From an uncultured Collinsella sp. (GTDB lineage: Bacteria > Actinomycetota > Coriobacteriia > Coriobacteriales > Coriobacteriaceae), in assembly GCA_905213265.1 (NCBI GenBank), contig CAJMHR010000026.1, positions 1 to 31,471 on the forward strand: DNA of 31,471 nt, given 5' to 3'. The position numbers were made by a program, and so were the translations under genes. The number at the start of each line of letters is the position of its first letter. The stretch's first letter is position 1. Of this stretch, positions 7,522 to 14,415 are shown in pieces. The notes beneath the pieces are model-generated. The model did not search any database. It saw nothing but the letters and a program-made list of their open reading frames with translations, and had not been told where the DNA came from.

Positions 7522-9411
7522 ATGAACGGAGTTTTGCTCATGGTTGTGGCCGCGGCGGTGCTCGCCTGCGGCTATCTGGGCTACGGCCGCTGGCTGGCCA
7601 ACAAGTGGGGCGTTGACAAAGAGGCCCTCACGCCGGCCAAGCGCATGAAGGACGGCAACAGCTTCTCGCCCGTCTCCGCCTTCACTGCGTTTTCGCACCA
7701 GTTCAGCTCGATCTGCGGTGCTGGCCCTGTCACGGGTACGATCGTCGCCATGGCCTTTGGCTGGCTGCCCGTCGTGCTCTGGGTCCTCGTCGGCGGCATC
7801 TTCTTTGGCGCCGTCCACGACTTTGGTGCCCTGTACGCTTCGATGAAGAACAACGGCAAGTCACTCGCTCAGCTCATCGAGAAGTATATCGGCAAGACCG
7901 GCCGTCGCCTGTTCCTGCTGTTCTGCTGGCTGTTCTGCATCATCGTCATCGCCGCTTTCACCGACATGGTCTGCAAGACGTTCATGTTCACCCCGGCCGT
8001 TGACGCTTCTGGTGCTGCTACCGGTGCCATCGACTTCACCAAGTCCTATGCCGCCGGCTGCGCTGGTACCATCTCCATCCTGTTCACCTTCGTCGCTATC
8101 GCCTTTGGTTGGGCCCAGAAGAAGTTCAACCTCACCGGCGCTGCCGAGTTCGTCACCGGCGTGGTCCTCATGGTTCTCATGTTCGCCGTCGGTATGCAGT
8201 TCCCGGTCTACCTGGATAAGTTCCAGTGGTTCGCCGTCGTCATGGTCTACCTGGTCTTCGCTGGCGCTATGCCCATCCAGATGCTCAAGACCCCGCGTGA
8301 CTACCTCACTTCCATCATGATGATCGTCATGATCGTCTGCGCTGTCCTTGGCATCGTCGTCCTGGGCGTCAACGGTCAGGCCACTATCACCGCTCCGGTC
8401 TTCACCGGCTTCTCCACTGCCTCCGGCATGATGTTCCCGGTCCTGTTCGTCTCCGTCGCTTGCGGTGCTCTCTCCGGTTTCCACAGCCTCGTTTCTTCGG
8501 GCACCTCTTCTAAGCAGGTCGAGAAGGAGCAGGACGCCGTCAAGGTCGGTTACGGCGCCATGATCGTTGAGTCCTTCGTCGGCATCCTTGCCATCATCGT
8601 CGCCGGCATCATGTTCTCCGATATGAACACCGCCGGTACTGGCGCCCTCAACGCCGGTGTCGCTTCCACCCCGTTCCAGATCTTCGCCGCTGGCATCTCC
8701 CGCGGTATGCAGGCCTTCGGTGTTGACGGCACGCTCGCTACCGTCTTCATGACCATGAACGTCTCTGCTCTGGCCCTGACCTCGCTCGACGCCGTCGCCC
8801 GCATCGCCCGCACCTCGTTCTCCGAGTTCTTTGCCCAGACCAACGACGCCCTGGCCATTGAGTCCAAGGCCGGCTACATGAAGGTCCTCGGCAACCCCTG
8901 GTTCGCCACGGTCGTCACCCTGCTTCCTGGTCTCGCCCTCGCTTTTGGTGGCTATGCCAACATCTGGCCGCTCTTTGGTGCTTCCAACCAGCTGCTCGGC
9001 GGCATGACCATGATCACCCTCGCCGTGTTCTGCAAGTGCACCGGCCGCAAGGGTTGGATGCTCTACGTGCCCGTCGCCTTCCTGCTCTGCTGCACCTTCA
9101 CCTCGCTGGTCCAGAGCGCCATGGGCTGCATGGCCGCCGTCCAGGCTTACGGCTTCTTCGGCACCATCCCGGCTACCGCCACCACGGCCGCCGTCTCCGT
9201 CGCCGCCACCAAGGGCCTGCAGCTCGTCTTTGCCGTCCTGCTGATGGTCCTGGGCCTCATCGTCGCCGTCAACTGCCTCAAGGAGTTCTTCGGCAAGGAG
9301 GCTGGCTCCATGCCTGATGAGGAGCCCGAGTGGTCCGAGATGGGCAAGGCCGAGTACGGTCGCGCCGCTGCCGCCGAGGCTCCCGCTGACGCCGAGGCCG
9401 CCAAGGCCTAG
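7522..9411 (+). CDS. cstA: CstA-family carbon starvation / peptide or pyruvate transporter
   Basis: CstA-family proteins are polytopic inner-membrane carriers. E. coli CstA is linked to peptide uptake and its paralog BtsT to pyruvate uptake; the substrate here cannot be read from sequence. Recognisable blocks are SPVSAFTAFSHQFSSICGAG, GWLPVVLWVLVGGIFFGAVHDFGALYAS and FGASNQLLGGMTMITLA. Hydrophobic helices run along most of its 629 residues; the C-terminal 35 residues are acidic and alanine-rich. AGAGGAGG (7506-7513) gives a strong ribosome-binding site before ATG 7522. Codon use is very biased toward C-ending codons, like the sugar-binding protein gene at 18122, suggesting high expression. 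It appears monocistronic, with an attenuator in front and a terminator behind. Confidence 0.93.
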   Translation: MNGVLLMVVAAAVLACGYLGYGRWLANKWGVDKEALTPAKRMKDGNSFSPVSAFTAFSHQFSSICGAGPVTGTIVAMAFGWLPVVLWVLVGGIFFGAVHDFGALYASMKNNGKSLAQLIEKYIGKTGRRLFLLFCWLFCIIVIAAFTDMVCKTFMFTPAVDASGAATGAIDFTKSYAAGCAGTISILFTFVAIAFGWAQKKFNLTGAAEFVTGVVLMVLMFAVGMQFPVYLDKFQWFAVVMVYLVFAGAMPIQMLKTPRDYLTSIMMIVMIVCAVLGIVVLGVNGQATITAPVFTGFSTASGMMFPVLFVSVACGALSGFHSLVSSGTSSKQVEKEQDAVKVGYGAMIVESFVGILAIIVAGIMFSDMNTAGTGALNAGVASTPFQIFAAGISRGMQAFGVDGTLATVFMTMNVSALALTSLDAVARIARTSFSEFFAQTNDALAIESKAGYMKVLGNPWFATVVTLLPGLALAFGGYANIWPLFGASNQLLGGMTMITLAVFCKCTGRKGWMLYVPVAFLLCCTFTSLVQSAMGCMAAVQAYGFFGTIPATATTAAVSVAATKGLQLVFAVLLMVLGLIVAVNCLKEFFGKEAGSMPDEEPEWSEMGKAEYGRAAAAEAPADAEAAKA

Positions 9412-9452
9412 TCAGCTTGATGGACTAACCGTTCCATCCATATGACTCGGAA

Positions 9453-9490
9453 AGATCGGGTCCGCGACTTCGCGGGCTCGGTCTTTTTTT
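9453..9490 (+). terminator. Intrinsic terminator of cstA
   Basis: A 14-bp stem, 9453-9466 with 9471-9484 (three G-U pairs), has a tetraloop actt and is followed by a run of Ts to 9490. It lies 42 nt after the cstA stop. Confidence 0.9.
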
Positions 9491-9595
9491 CATGCGAAAG
9501 CGGGTGACGCTCGAGTGTTCTCGCAGATGTTTTGCGTGGATAAGGGCGCGCGTTGTACCATATAGACGTATATGTGTACATATGAAAGGGACCCC

Positions 9596-11776
9596 GTGGC
9601 CAAGACGGTATATTCCGATAATCAAAACAATGTCGATGCTTTGGCTGAGCGCCTGAGCAGCCAGACGTCGCTTTCTGCTGAGCGTGCCAAGCTGGTTGCC
9701 TACGACCTGCTTTGCCGCAAGGCGCTCAAGATTAAGTCGAGTGCGCTGGCGCAGATTTTCCGCTCCGTTGATAAGGAGTGCGACACTAAGGCGATGCGCG
9801 ATGAGCTTATCGCGGCAAAGATCGTGACCAAGATCGAGGGTAGCGGCATTAACGGGCGCCCGGCGTTCTATACCATCAATGCCGAGATCCGCGATGCCCA
9901 GGAGCAGCCTGCCGAGTCCGTCGAGGGTTTTGTCGTCGAGGATTCCGCTGACGTGCCTGCTGTGGAAGAAGCTGCTCCGCGTGAGCATGTCGATACCGAT
10001 GAGTTGCTCGATGAGAACGTCGTGCGTGCCTTTACGGCCAAGGCAGGACGCGGCGGTTTTGGCGGGGGTGGCAAGCGCGATGCGCAGCGCCGCGCCCAGC
10101 AGGAGCGCTTCCGTCGCGCCGTTGCTCAAAAGGGTGAGACGGATGCTGAGGCCGTCGAGGAAAAGCCCGTCGGGATGCAGGAGCCGACTCTCGCTCAAGA
10201 GCATGCTGAGATCCAGGAGCCCAAGCGTCGCCGCGGTGCCCACTTTAAGGCCGAGCAGCGAGGTGCCGCATGCGAGGTCCAGGATTCCGTCGAGGCTGCT
10301 GACGCGTCCGATGAACCGGCCAAGAAGGCTCCGGGTTCATGCCGTCCCGGACGTGGTTTTGAGGGGCGCGCGTATCCCGTAAGGCGTCAGGAGAAGAGCG
10401 AACCGGCTTCGACCACTCAGGGCGAGAAGGACGAGAAGGCCGTTGAGCCGGTGGCTCGCGAGCAAAAGCCTGTTGAGCCGCAGCTTGAGGTTGATGCCGA
10501 GGCCAAGGGCCAGCAGCCTACTGATGAGCAGACGGAGCAGGGCGCGTCGAGCAAGCCTCGCCGCCGTCGCCATCGTGGGGGCCGCAGTTCCCATGCCGAG
10601 ACTGCAACCGAGAAGACCACGCCGCAGAACGAGGATGCGAAGGCCGAGGTTTCTTCGGGGCAGCCTAAGCGCCAGTCAGCGAAGGAGAGCAAGTCCGATC
10701 GTCCGCAGAAGCAGGCGTCTATGCCGAAGCGCGAGCGCAATCCCCAAGGCGATTCTAAGCGCAAGTCTCAGAAGAAGCCGGAGTCTGCCGCAGTAGATAC
10801 TGCTGCCCAGCAGCCCGAGTCGGCCGCCCACGGCGAGGTCTCGGCGCTTGCCCTTGCCCGCGTTTTAGGCAGGCAGCTGTTCAAGGTTGTCCCCACGCCT
10901 ATGGCGCTCTCCAAGATCAAGGAGCAGCAGACACAGATCGTAAAGGTCGAGGGCAAGGACGGCAAAAAGGCTCCGCAGCGCACTCAGCACAACGAGATGT
11001 CCAACCGCAAGATTGCCGAGGAAATCGCAATCATCCAGGCTTGGATCGAGCAGAACCGAGGTGCCGATACGCCGGTTGCCTCGCGCCGCCAGCGTGCCTA
11101 CCAGATCTTTAACGACGAGAAGGCTTTTGACGGCAAGCACGGTGAGCGCTTGATCAGGCGTATGACCGAAAAGGGCATCAGCATGCAGGCGATCAAGGTC
11201 GCCCCCAATCGCCCCGTGCACTTTACGGGCTTCTTTACGCTGGGAGCCGACAAGCCGTTCATTATGGTCGAGAACCTGGACACCTACGACGAGATCGTCA
11301 AGCTGCTGCGTGGCCGCAAGCACGCCAAGCTCTTTGGCATCAAGGTGGGCGGCGTGATTTTTGGCGGCGGATGCAAGGCGAGCGTCTCGCATGCCTTGGA
11401 CGATTATCTGGCCGAGATTGGCTATCGCTTTAACTACGTCTACTACGTAGGCGATATCGATCGCGAGGGCGCGCGCATCGTCGAACAGGCTCGCAATGCC
11501 AATGTGGTTGAGATTCGCCTGCATGCCGGCATGTACCGCGCCATGCTCGCCGAGCATAAGCGTCGCGTGAAGGCCGGCGGCGAGTGCGAGCCCGCGGCTG
11601 CCAACCAGGGCGTGCCACAGAACCTGGCAGCGACGATCAAGGATCTGCCCATGGTTACGCGCGTGCAGTTCCGCAACGTGCTACGTGAAGGCGGGCGCAT
11701 TCCGCAGGAGATCCTGATGACCGCAGACTATCGGGATGGCGACTCGGGAAGCTTCGACCGCATGCTCAACAACTAG
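9596..11776 (+). CDS. Winged-helix and JetD/TopoVI-A-like Toprim domain protein, stand-alone
   Basis: The 726-residue protein starts at GTG 9596, preceded by AAAGGG (9585-9590); an upstream in-frame ATG at 9572 lacks a ribosome-binding site. Residues ~1-100 look like a winged helix (CRKALKIKSSALAQIFRSVD, then GINGRPAFYTIN). Residues ~105-415 are a charged, low-complexity Glu/Lys/Arg/Ala linker, probably disordered. The C-terminal third is folded: SRRQRAYQIFNDEK (496-509), VENLDTY with Glu559, and YVGDIDREG with Asp620 and Asp622. Glu...DxD is the Toprim metal triad, and the preceding block resembles the CAP-like part of JetD (DUF2220) of Wadjet. No jetA, jetB or jetC is nearby. Nuclease or topoisomerase-like activity is an inference; the family match is from memory and not from a search. 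Confidence 0.55.
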   Translation: MAKTVYSDNQNNVDALAERLSSQTSLSAERAKLVAYDLLCRKALKIKSSALAQIFRSVDKECDTKAMRDELIAAKIVTKIEGSGINGRPAFYTINAEIRDAQEQPAESVEGFVVEDSADVPAVEEAAPREHVDTDELLDENVVRAFTAKAGRGGFGGGGKRDAQRRAQQERFRRAVAQKGETDAEAVEEKPVGMQEPTLAQEHAEIQEPKRRRGAHFKAEQRGAACEVQDSVEAADASDEPAKKAPGSCRPGRGFEGRAYPVRRQEKSEPASTTQGEKDEKAVEPVAREQKPVEPQLEVDAEAKGQQPTDEQTEQGASSKPRRRRHRGGRSSHAETATEKTTPQNEDAKAEVSSGQPKRQSAKESKSDRPQKQASMPKRERNPQGDSKRKSQKKPESAAVDTAAQQPESAAHGEVSALALARVLGRQLFKVVPTPMALSKIKEQQTQIVKVEGKDGKKAPQRTQHNEMSNRKIAEEIAIIQAWIEQNRGADTPVASRRQRAYQIFNDEKAFDGKHGERLIRRMTEKGISMQAIKVAPNRPVHFTGFFTLGADKPFIMVENLDTYDEIVKLLRGRKHAKLFGIKVGGVIFGGGCKASVSHALDDYLAEIGYRFNYVYYVGDIDREGARIVEQARNANVVEIRLHAGMYRAMLAEHKRRVKAGGECEPAAANQGVPQNLAATIKDLPMVTRVQFRNVLREGGRIPQEILMTADYRDGDSGSFDRMLNN

Positions 11777-11783
11777 GGCGTTC

Positions 11784-11920
11784 GGCCCCGGGAGAGCGGG
11801 GACACCGGCTTAGGTTTCCTGCTCTACAGCCCTGCTCACGACGGAGGCCACATTAAGTGGCCTCCTGTTCGTGCGGAACTCGCGATAAACCTAAGCCGGT
11901 GTCCCCGCTCTCCCGGGGCC
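11784..11920. repeat. Structured repeat element, copy 2, with perfect 34-bp terminal inverted repeats
   Basis: The arms 11784-11817 and 11887-11920 are exact reverse complements over 34 bp (outer end ggccccgggag). Inside is the same core as copy 1 (11812-11889), with the central hairpin ggaggccac (11843-11851)/gtggcctcc (11857-11865). Two core differences from copy 1 preserve base pairing (A-T to G-C in the inner stem, A-T to C-G in the outer stem), while two others break outer pairs. It begins 8 nt after the stop of the Toprim gene. It has no coding capacity and resembles a MITE or a structured RNA/terminator. Confidence 0.85.
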
Positions 11921-12042
11921 TGTGGTTACCTGGTTGTTGCATGCGGCTCGCTTTTCGGAACTGGGCTGATATTTTCTTGATGTTAGGCGCTCTTGGTCCT
12001 AATGGGCTTGGGGCGCCTTCGCGTTTCCTCAGCTCCGCACCC

Positions 12043-12070
12043 TTGCGGGTTCGAATTCCTCCGCTTGCCC
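12043..12070 (+). pseudogene. tRNA 3'-end-like fragment (T arm plus partial acceptor)
   Basis: The stretch ttgcgggttcgaattcctcc followed by gcttgccca closely matches the T arm and 3' end of the neighbouring tRNA-Gln (minus strand, 12123-12148), with two substitutions and a 3-nt insertion. No 5' acceptor half complementary to it is found upstream, and no anticodon arm can be drawn. It may be a degenerate duplicate, or an attachment-site scar left by an integrated element. Confidence 0.4.
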
Positions 12071-12071
12071 A

Positions 12072-12109
12072 CAAGAAAGCGCTCCAGGTTCATAAGGGCC
12101 TGGAGCGCT
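12072..12109 (-). terminator. Intrinsic terminator of tRNA-Gln (minus strand)
   Basis: A perfect 11-bp stem, agcgctccagg (12078-12088) with cctggagcgct (12099-12109), is followed on the minus strand by TTTCTT. It lies 13 nt beyond the 3' end of the tRNA gene. Confidence 0.85.
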
Positions 12110-12122
12110 GTGTTCTTAAGGG

Positions 12123-12194
12123 CTGGGACGGAGGGATTCGAACCCCCAACAGCCGGCACCAAAAACCGGAGTTCTACCGTTGAACTACGTCCCA
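12123..12194 (-). tRNA. tRNA-Gln (anticodon UUG)
   Basis: Read on the minus strand, the acceptor pairs tgggacg with cgtccca, and a discriminator G follows, as expected for tRNA-Gln. The anticodon stem ccggt/gccgg encloses the loop ttttggt, giving anticodon TTG at positions 34-36. The T loop is ttcgaat. CCA is not encoded. It lies 38 nt downstream of the peptidoglycan-binding gene on the same strand, so it may be partly read through from that gene. Confidence 0.95.
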
Positions 12195-12232
12195 ATGTAT
12201 GGTGTTGCCCAAAAGCAACTCGTTTAGTTTAC

Positions 12233-13138
12233 CTAATCTGCGAGGGCATCGCAAACGCCGTCGAGCAGGCGTACGGCGAGTGTCTGCGCGTCGCTGGCCG
12301 TGAAGGTGCCGTTGTAGCGCGTCATGCCCGTGAGCTCAATGCGAATGCGTGCCGGCTTCTGCTGCGCGGCGACATTGGCAGTGCGGATGCGCTGGGCCAG
12401 GTTGTGGCACTCGGCGAGGGCGATCGTGGCGCGCGGCGCTGCATCTGCGGGCAGCTCATCGCTTGCGATCTCGAGCACTAGGTCAACGTCGGTTGGGACC
12501 TCGGAGTCGCAGAGCATCATGCCGCTGTTGTCGGTCGTTGCCGTGGCGATATTCCACATGCGCGACGCAACGCTGCGTGCGATGGGGTCCTCGCCGATAA
12601 CGGCAATCTGGAAGCGCTCGAGCACGTTGGCGGCGCGAGCAAAACCGATACGGGACTCGGCTTCGGTGACCGAGGGCTTGCCCTCCCACACATGGTGCAG
12701 GCGGTTGATGTAGGCGTAGGTGTCCTGGAAGGCCATGCCGTCGGCAAACAGGCCGACATTTTCCTGGAACTGCTGCAGGGCGGCCTCGGTATGCGGACCA
12801 AAGTAGCCGTCGTCTTCGCCACAGGCAAAGCCCAAAACGTTGAGAGCGCGCTGCAGGGCCTGCACATCGGCGCCATGGAAATTGGGCATGCGCAGATAGA
12901 GGGTGCGGTCGCCCAGCTTATACGAAGCGTCTACAAGGGCGCTCCAGCAGGGGATATCGACGGCATGACCGGCAGCAAGGCCGCTGTCGAGCCTGAAGGT
13001 GCTGACGGCCTGCTCAGTGGTGGCTCCAAAGTACTTGTCGGTGACTTCGGCGGCATCAATCGTGTAGCCGAGCTGCAGGAGACGAGACTGCACGTCCTCG
13101 ACGGCTGCTCCTTGCATGCCCGTTGTAATAGGTTCCAT
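12233..13138 (-). CDS. Protein with two peptidoglycan-binding (PG_binding_1) repeats and unknown C-terminal domain
   Basis: The 301-residue protein carries two PG_binding_1 modules, at about residues 5-62 (VEDVQSRLLQLGYTI, YFGATTEQAVSTFR) and 85-140 (VQALQRALNVLGFACGEDDG, YFGPHTEAALQQFQ). Each has the usual three-helix pattern. The C-terminal 140 residues have the length and position of an Amidase_3 domain, as in CwlM, but I see no zinc-binding His/Glu pattern, so any amidase-like domain would be inactive. There is no signal peptide, so it is probably cytoplasmic or regulatory. AAAGGGG just upstream of ATG 13138 supports the start. tRNA-Gln follows on the same strand. Confidence 0.8.
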   Translation of the reverse strand: MEPITTGMQGAAVEDVQSRLLQLGYTIDAAEVTDKYFGATTEQAVSTFRLDSGLAAGHAVDIPCWSALVDASYKLGDRTLYLRMPNFHGADVQALQRALNVLGFACGEDDGYFGPHTEAALQQFQENVGLFADGMAFQDTYAYINRLHHVWEGKPSVTEAESRIGFARAANVLERFQIAVIGEDPIARSVASRMWNIATATTDNSGMMLCDSEVPTDVDLVLEIASDELPADAAPRATIALAECHNLAQRIRTANVAAQQKPARIRIELTGMTRYNGTFTASDAQTLAVRLLDGVCDALAD

Positions 13139-13276
13139 GAACGAACCCCTTTCGGCGTACCATTCGTACTATTTGAGCGTCTGTCGGATAGACAACGCAA
13201 AGGGATGCATAAACATGCACTCAACAGTGTAGCAAGTTGTGCCTAAATACGCTGCTGACAGGTTTTATTACCCCCG

Positions 13277-14302
13277 TTAGTTAAGGCGCTCCACAAAGAA
13301 ATCTGCCATGGAGAGGAACAGCTCGCGTGCGTGCGGATCAAGCTCAACGTTCTCGATGGCCGCTTTGGCCTTAGCGGTCAGGTCGAGCGCGTAAGTGTGG
13401 GCGTAATCGACGGAGCCGGTCTCCTGGAAGATCTCCACGGCGCGTGCGAGCTGCGCGGGATCATCGGTGCCTGAGGAAAGAATCGCCTCGACCTCGTCGT
13501 GGTGGCGCTCATCAGAGAGGGCGTGTACGGCGACAAGCGTGCGCTTGCCCTCGGTGATGTCGGTGCGGAAGTCCTTGTTGGCGGCTTCCTTAGTGCCGAC
13601 AAGGTTGAGCAGGTCGTCCTGAATCTGAAAGGCGAGGCCTGTGTGTAGGCCAAAGGCGCGCAGCGCTTCGATTTGCTCATCGCTGCCGCCGCCGATAATG
13701 GCTCCGGTGGCAAGCGGCGTGGCTCCGCTGTAAAACGCGGTCTTGTGCGTCGCCATGTCCAGGTAGTCATCAACCGAGATATCAAAGCGCCCGTCACGGA
13801 CCCAACCCAGGTCGAGCGCTTGGCCCTCGATGGTGCGGACGATCATCTCGGTAAGCTCGTGGAGCACGCGCAGCTTCACGTCGGACTCCAGCGTAGGGTC
13901 GTCGAGAACCGTCTTGGTGACCATGGTGAGCGCCAGGTCGCCACAATTGATGGCAAGGCCCGTGCCCTCGGTAAGGTGCATGCAGGGCTTGCCTCGACGA
14001 AGCTGTCCGTTGTCGGCGATGTCGTCGTGGATCAGCGCGCCCGACTGGAAATGCTCGATGGCTGCCGCGGCGCTGCGGGCGCTCTCAAAGCTACCGCCCA
14101 CTGCGGTTGCGGCGAGCATGCAGATAAGCGGGCGGTGGCGCTTGCCGGCGTTGGCCGTAAAAGCCGAGAGCGGCGCATACAGGTAGCGCTCGATATCGGC
14201 AGAGGTCGCCTGTCCGTCAAAGAACGTGGCCAGATAGTCGTTAATCTGGTCAAAGTGCTGGGCTAAAAAGCTGGTAAACGGACTGGACACGGGTTCTCGC
14301 AT
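13277..14302 (-). CDS. Polyprenyl (geranylgeranyl/farnesyl-type) diphosphate synthase
   Basis: This trans-prenyltransferase condenses isopentenyl diphosphate with allylic diphosphates; product length cannot be assigned. Counting from the upstream ATG at 14341, the first aspartate motif is DDIAD (residues 106-110), followed by LRRGKP. The second is DDLLN (242-246), where the usual last Asp is Asn, a change seen in some family members. GKRHRPLICML and the KTAFYSGATPL region are also conserved. The start is uncertain: ATG 14302 and GTG 14290 follow an AGAAGGA, while ATG 14341 has no site and adds 13 unlikely residues. It lies downstream of the PTS gene on the same strand with about 110 nt between them and no clear terminator. 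Confidence 0.88.
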   Translation of the reverse strand: MREPVSSPFTSFLAQHFDQINDYLATFFDGQATSADIERYLYAPLSAFTANAGKRHRPLICMLAATAVGGSFESARSAAAAIEHFQSGALIHDDIADNGQLRRGKPCMHLTEGTGLAINCGDLALTMVTKTVLDDPTLESDVKLRVLHELTEMIVRTIEGQALDLGWVRDGRFDISVDDYLDMATHKTAFYSGATPLATGAIIGGGSDEQIEALRAFGLHTGLAFQIQDDLLNLVGTKEAANKDFRTDITEGKRTLVAVHALSDERHHDEVEAILSSGTDDPAQLARAVEIFQETGSVDYAHTYALDLTAKAKAAIENVELDPHARELFLSMADFFVERLN

Positions 14303-14415
14303 TCCTTCTGAGGTTGCATTGATGCAATATGCAGACAACATATTGCCACATCAGGGCGTTTGGCGCGGCAGTTTTGGCGATTTAGGACAACGGGCGTGCG
14401 TTTGATGGAGCGCGC

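Noticed and set aside
9572..9595. Upstream ATG start for the Toprim protein
   Set aside because: It overlaps the likely ribosome-binding site of GTG 9596 and has none of its own.
9596..11776. Complete Wadjet system
   Set aside because: Only a JetD-like domain is present; no SMC-like JetC or the JetA and JetB partners are in the window.
12002..12070. Complete tRNA on the plus strand
   Set aside because: tgggc/gccca could form part of an acceptor stem, but no D arm or anticodon arm can be drawn between them.
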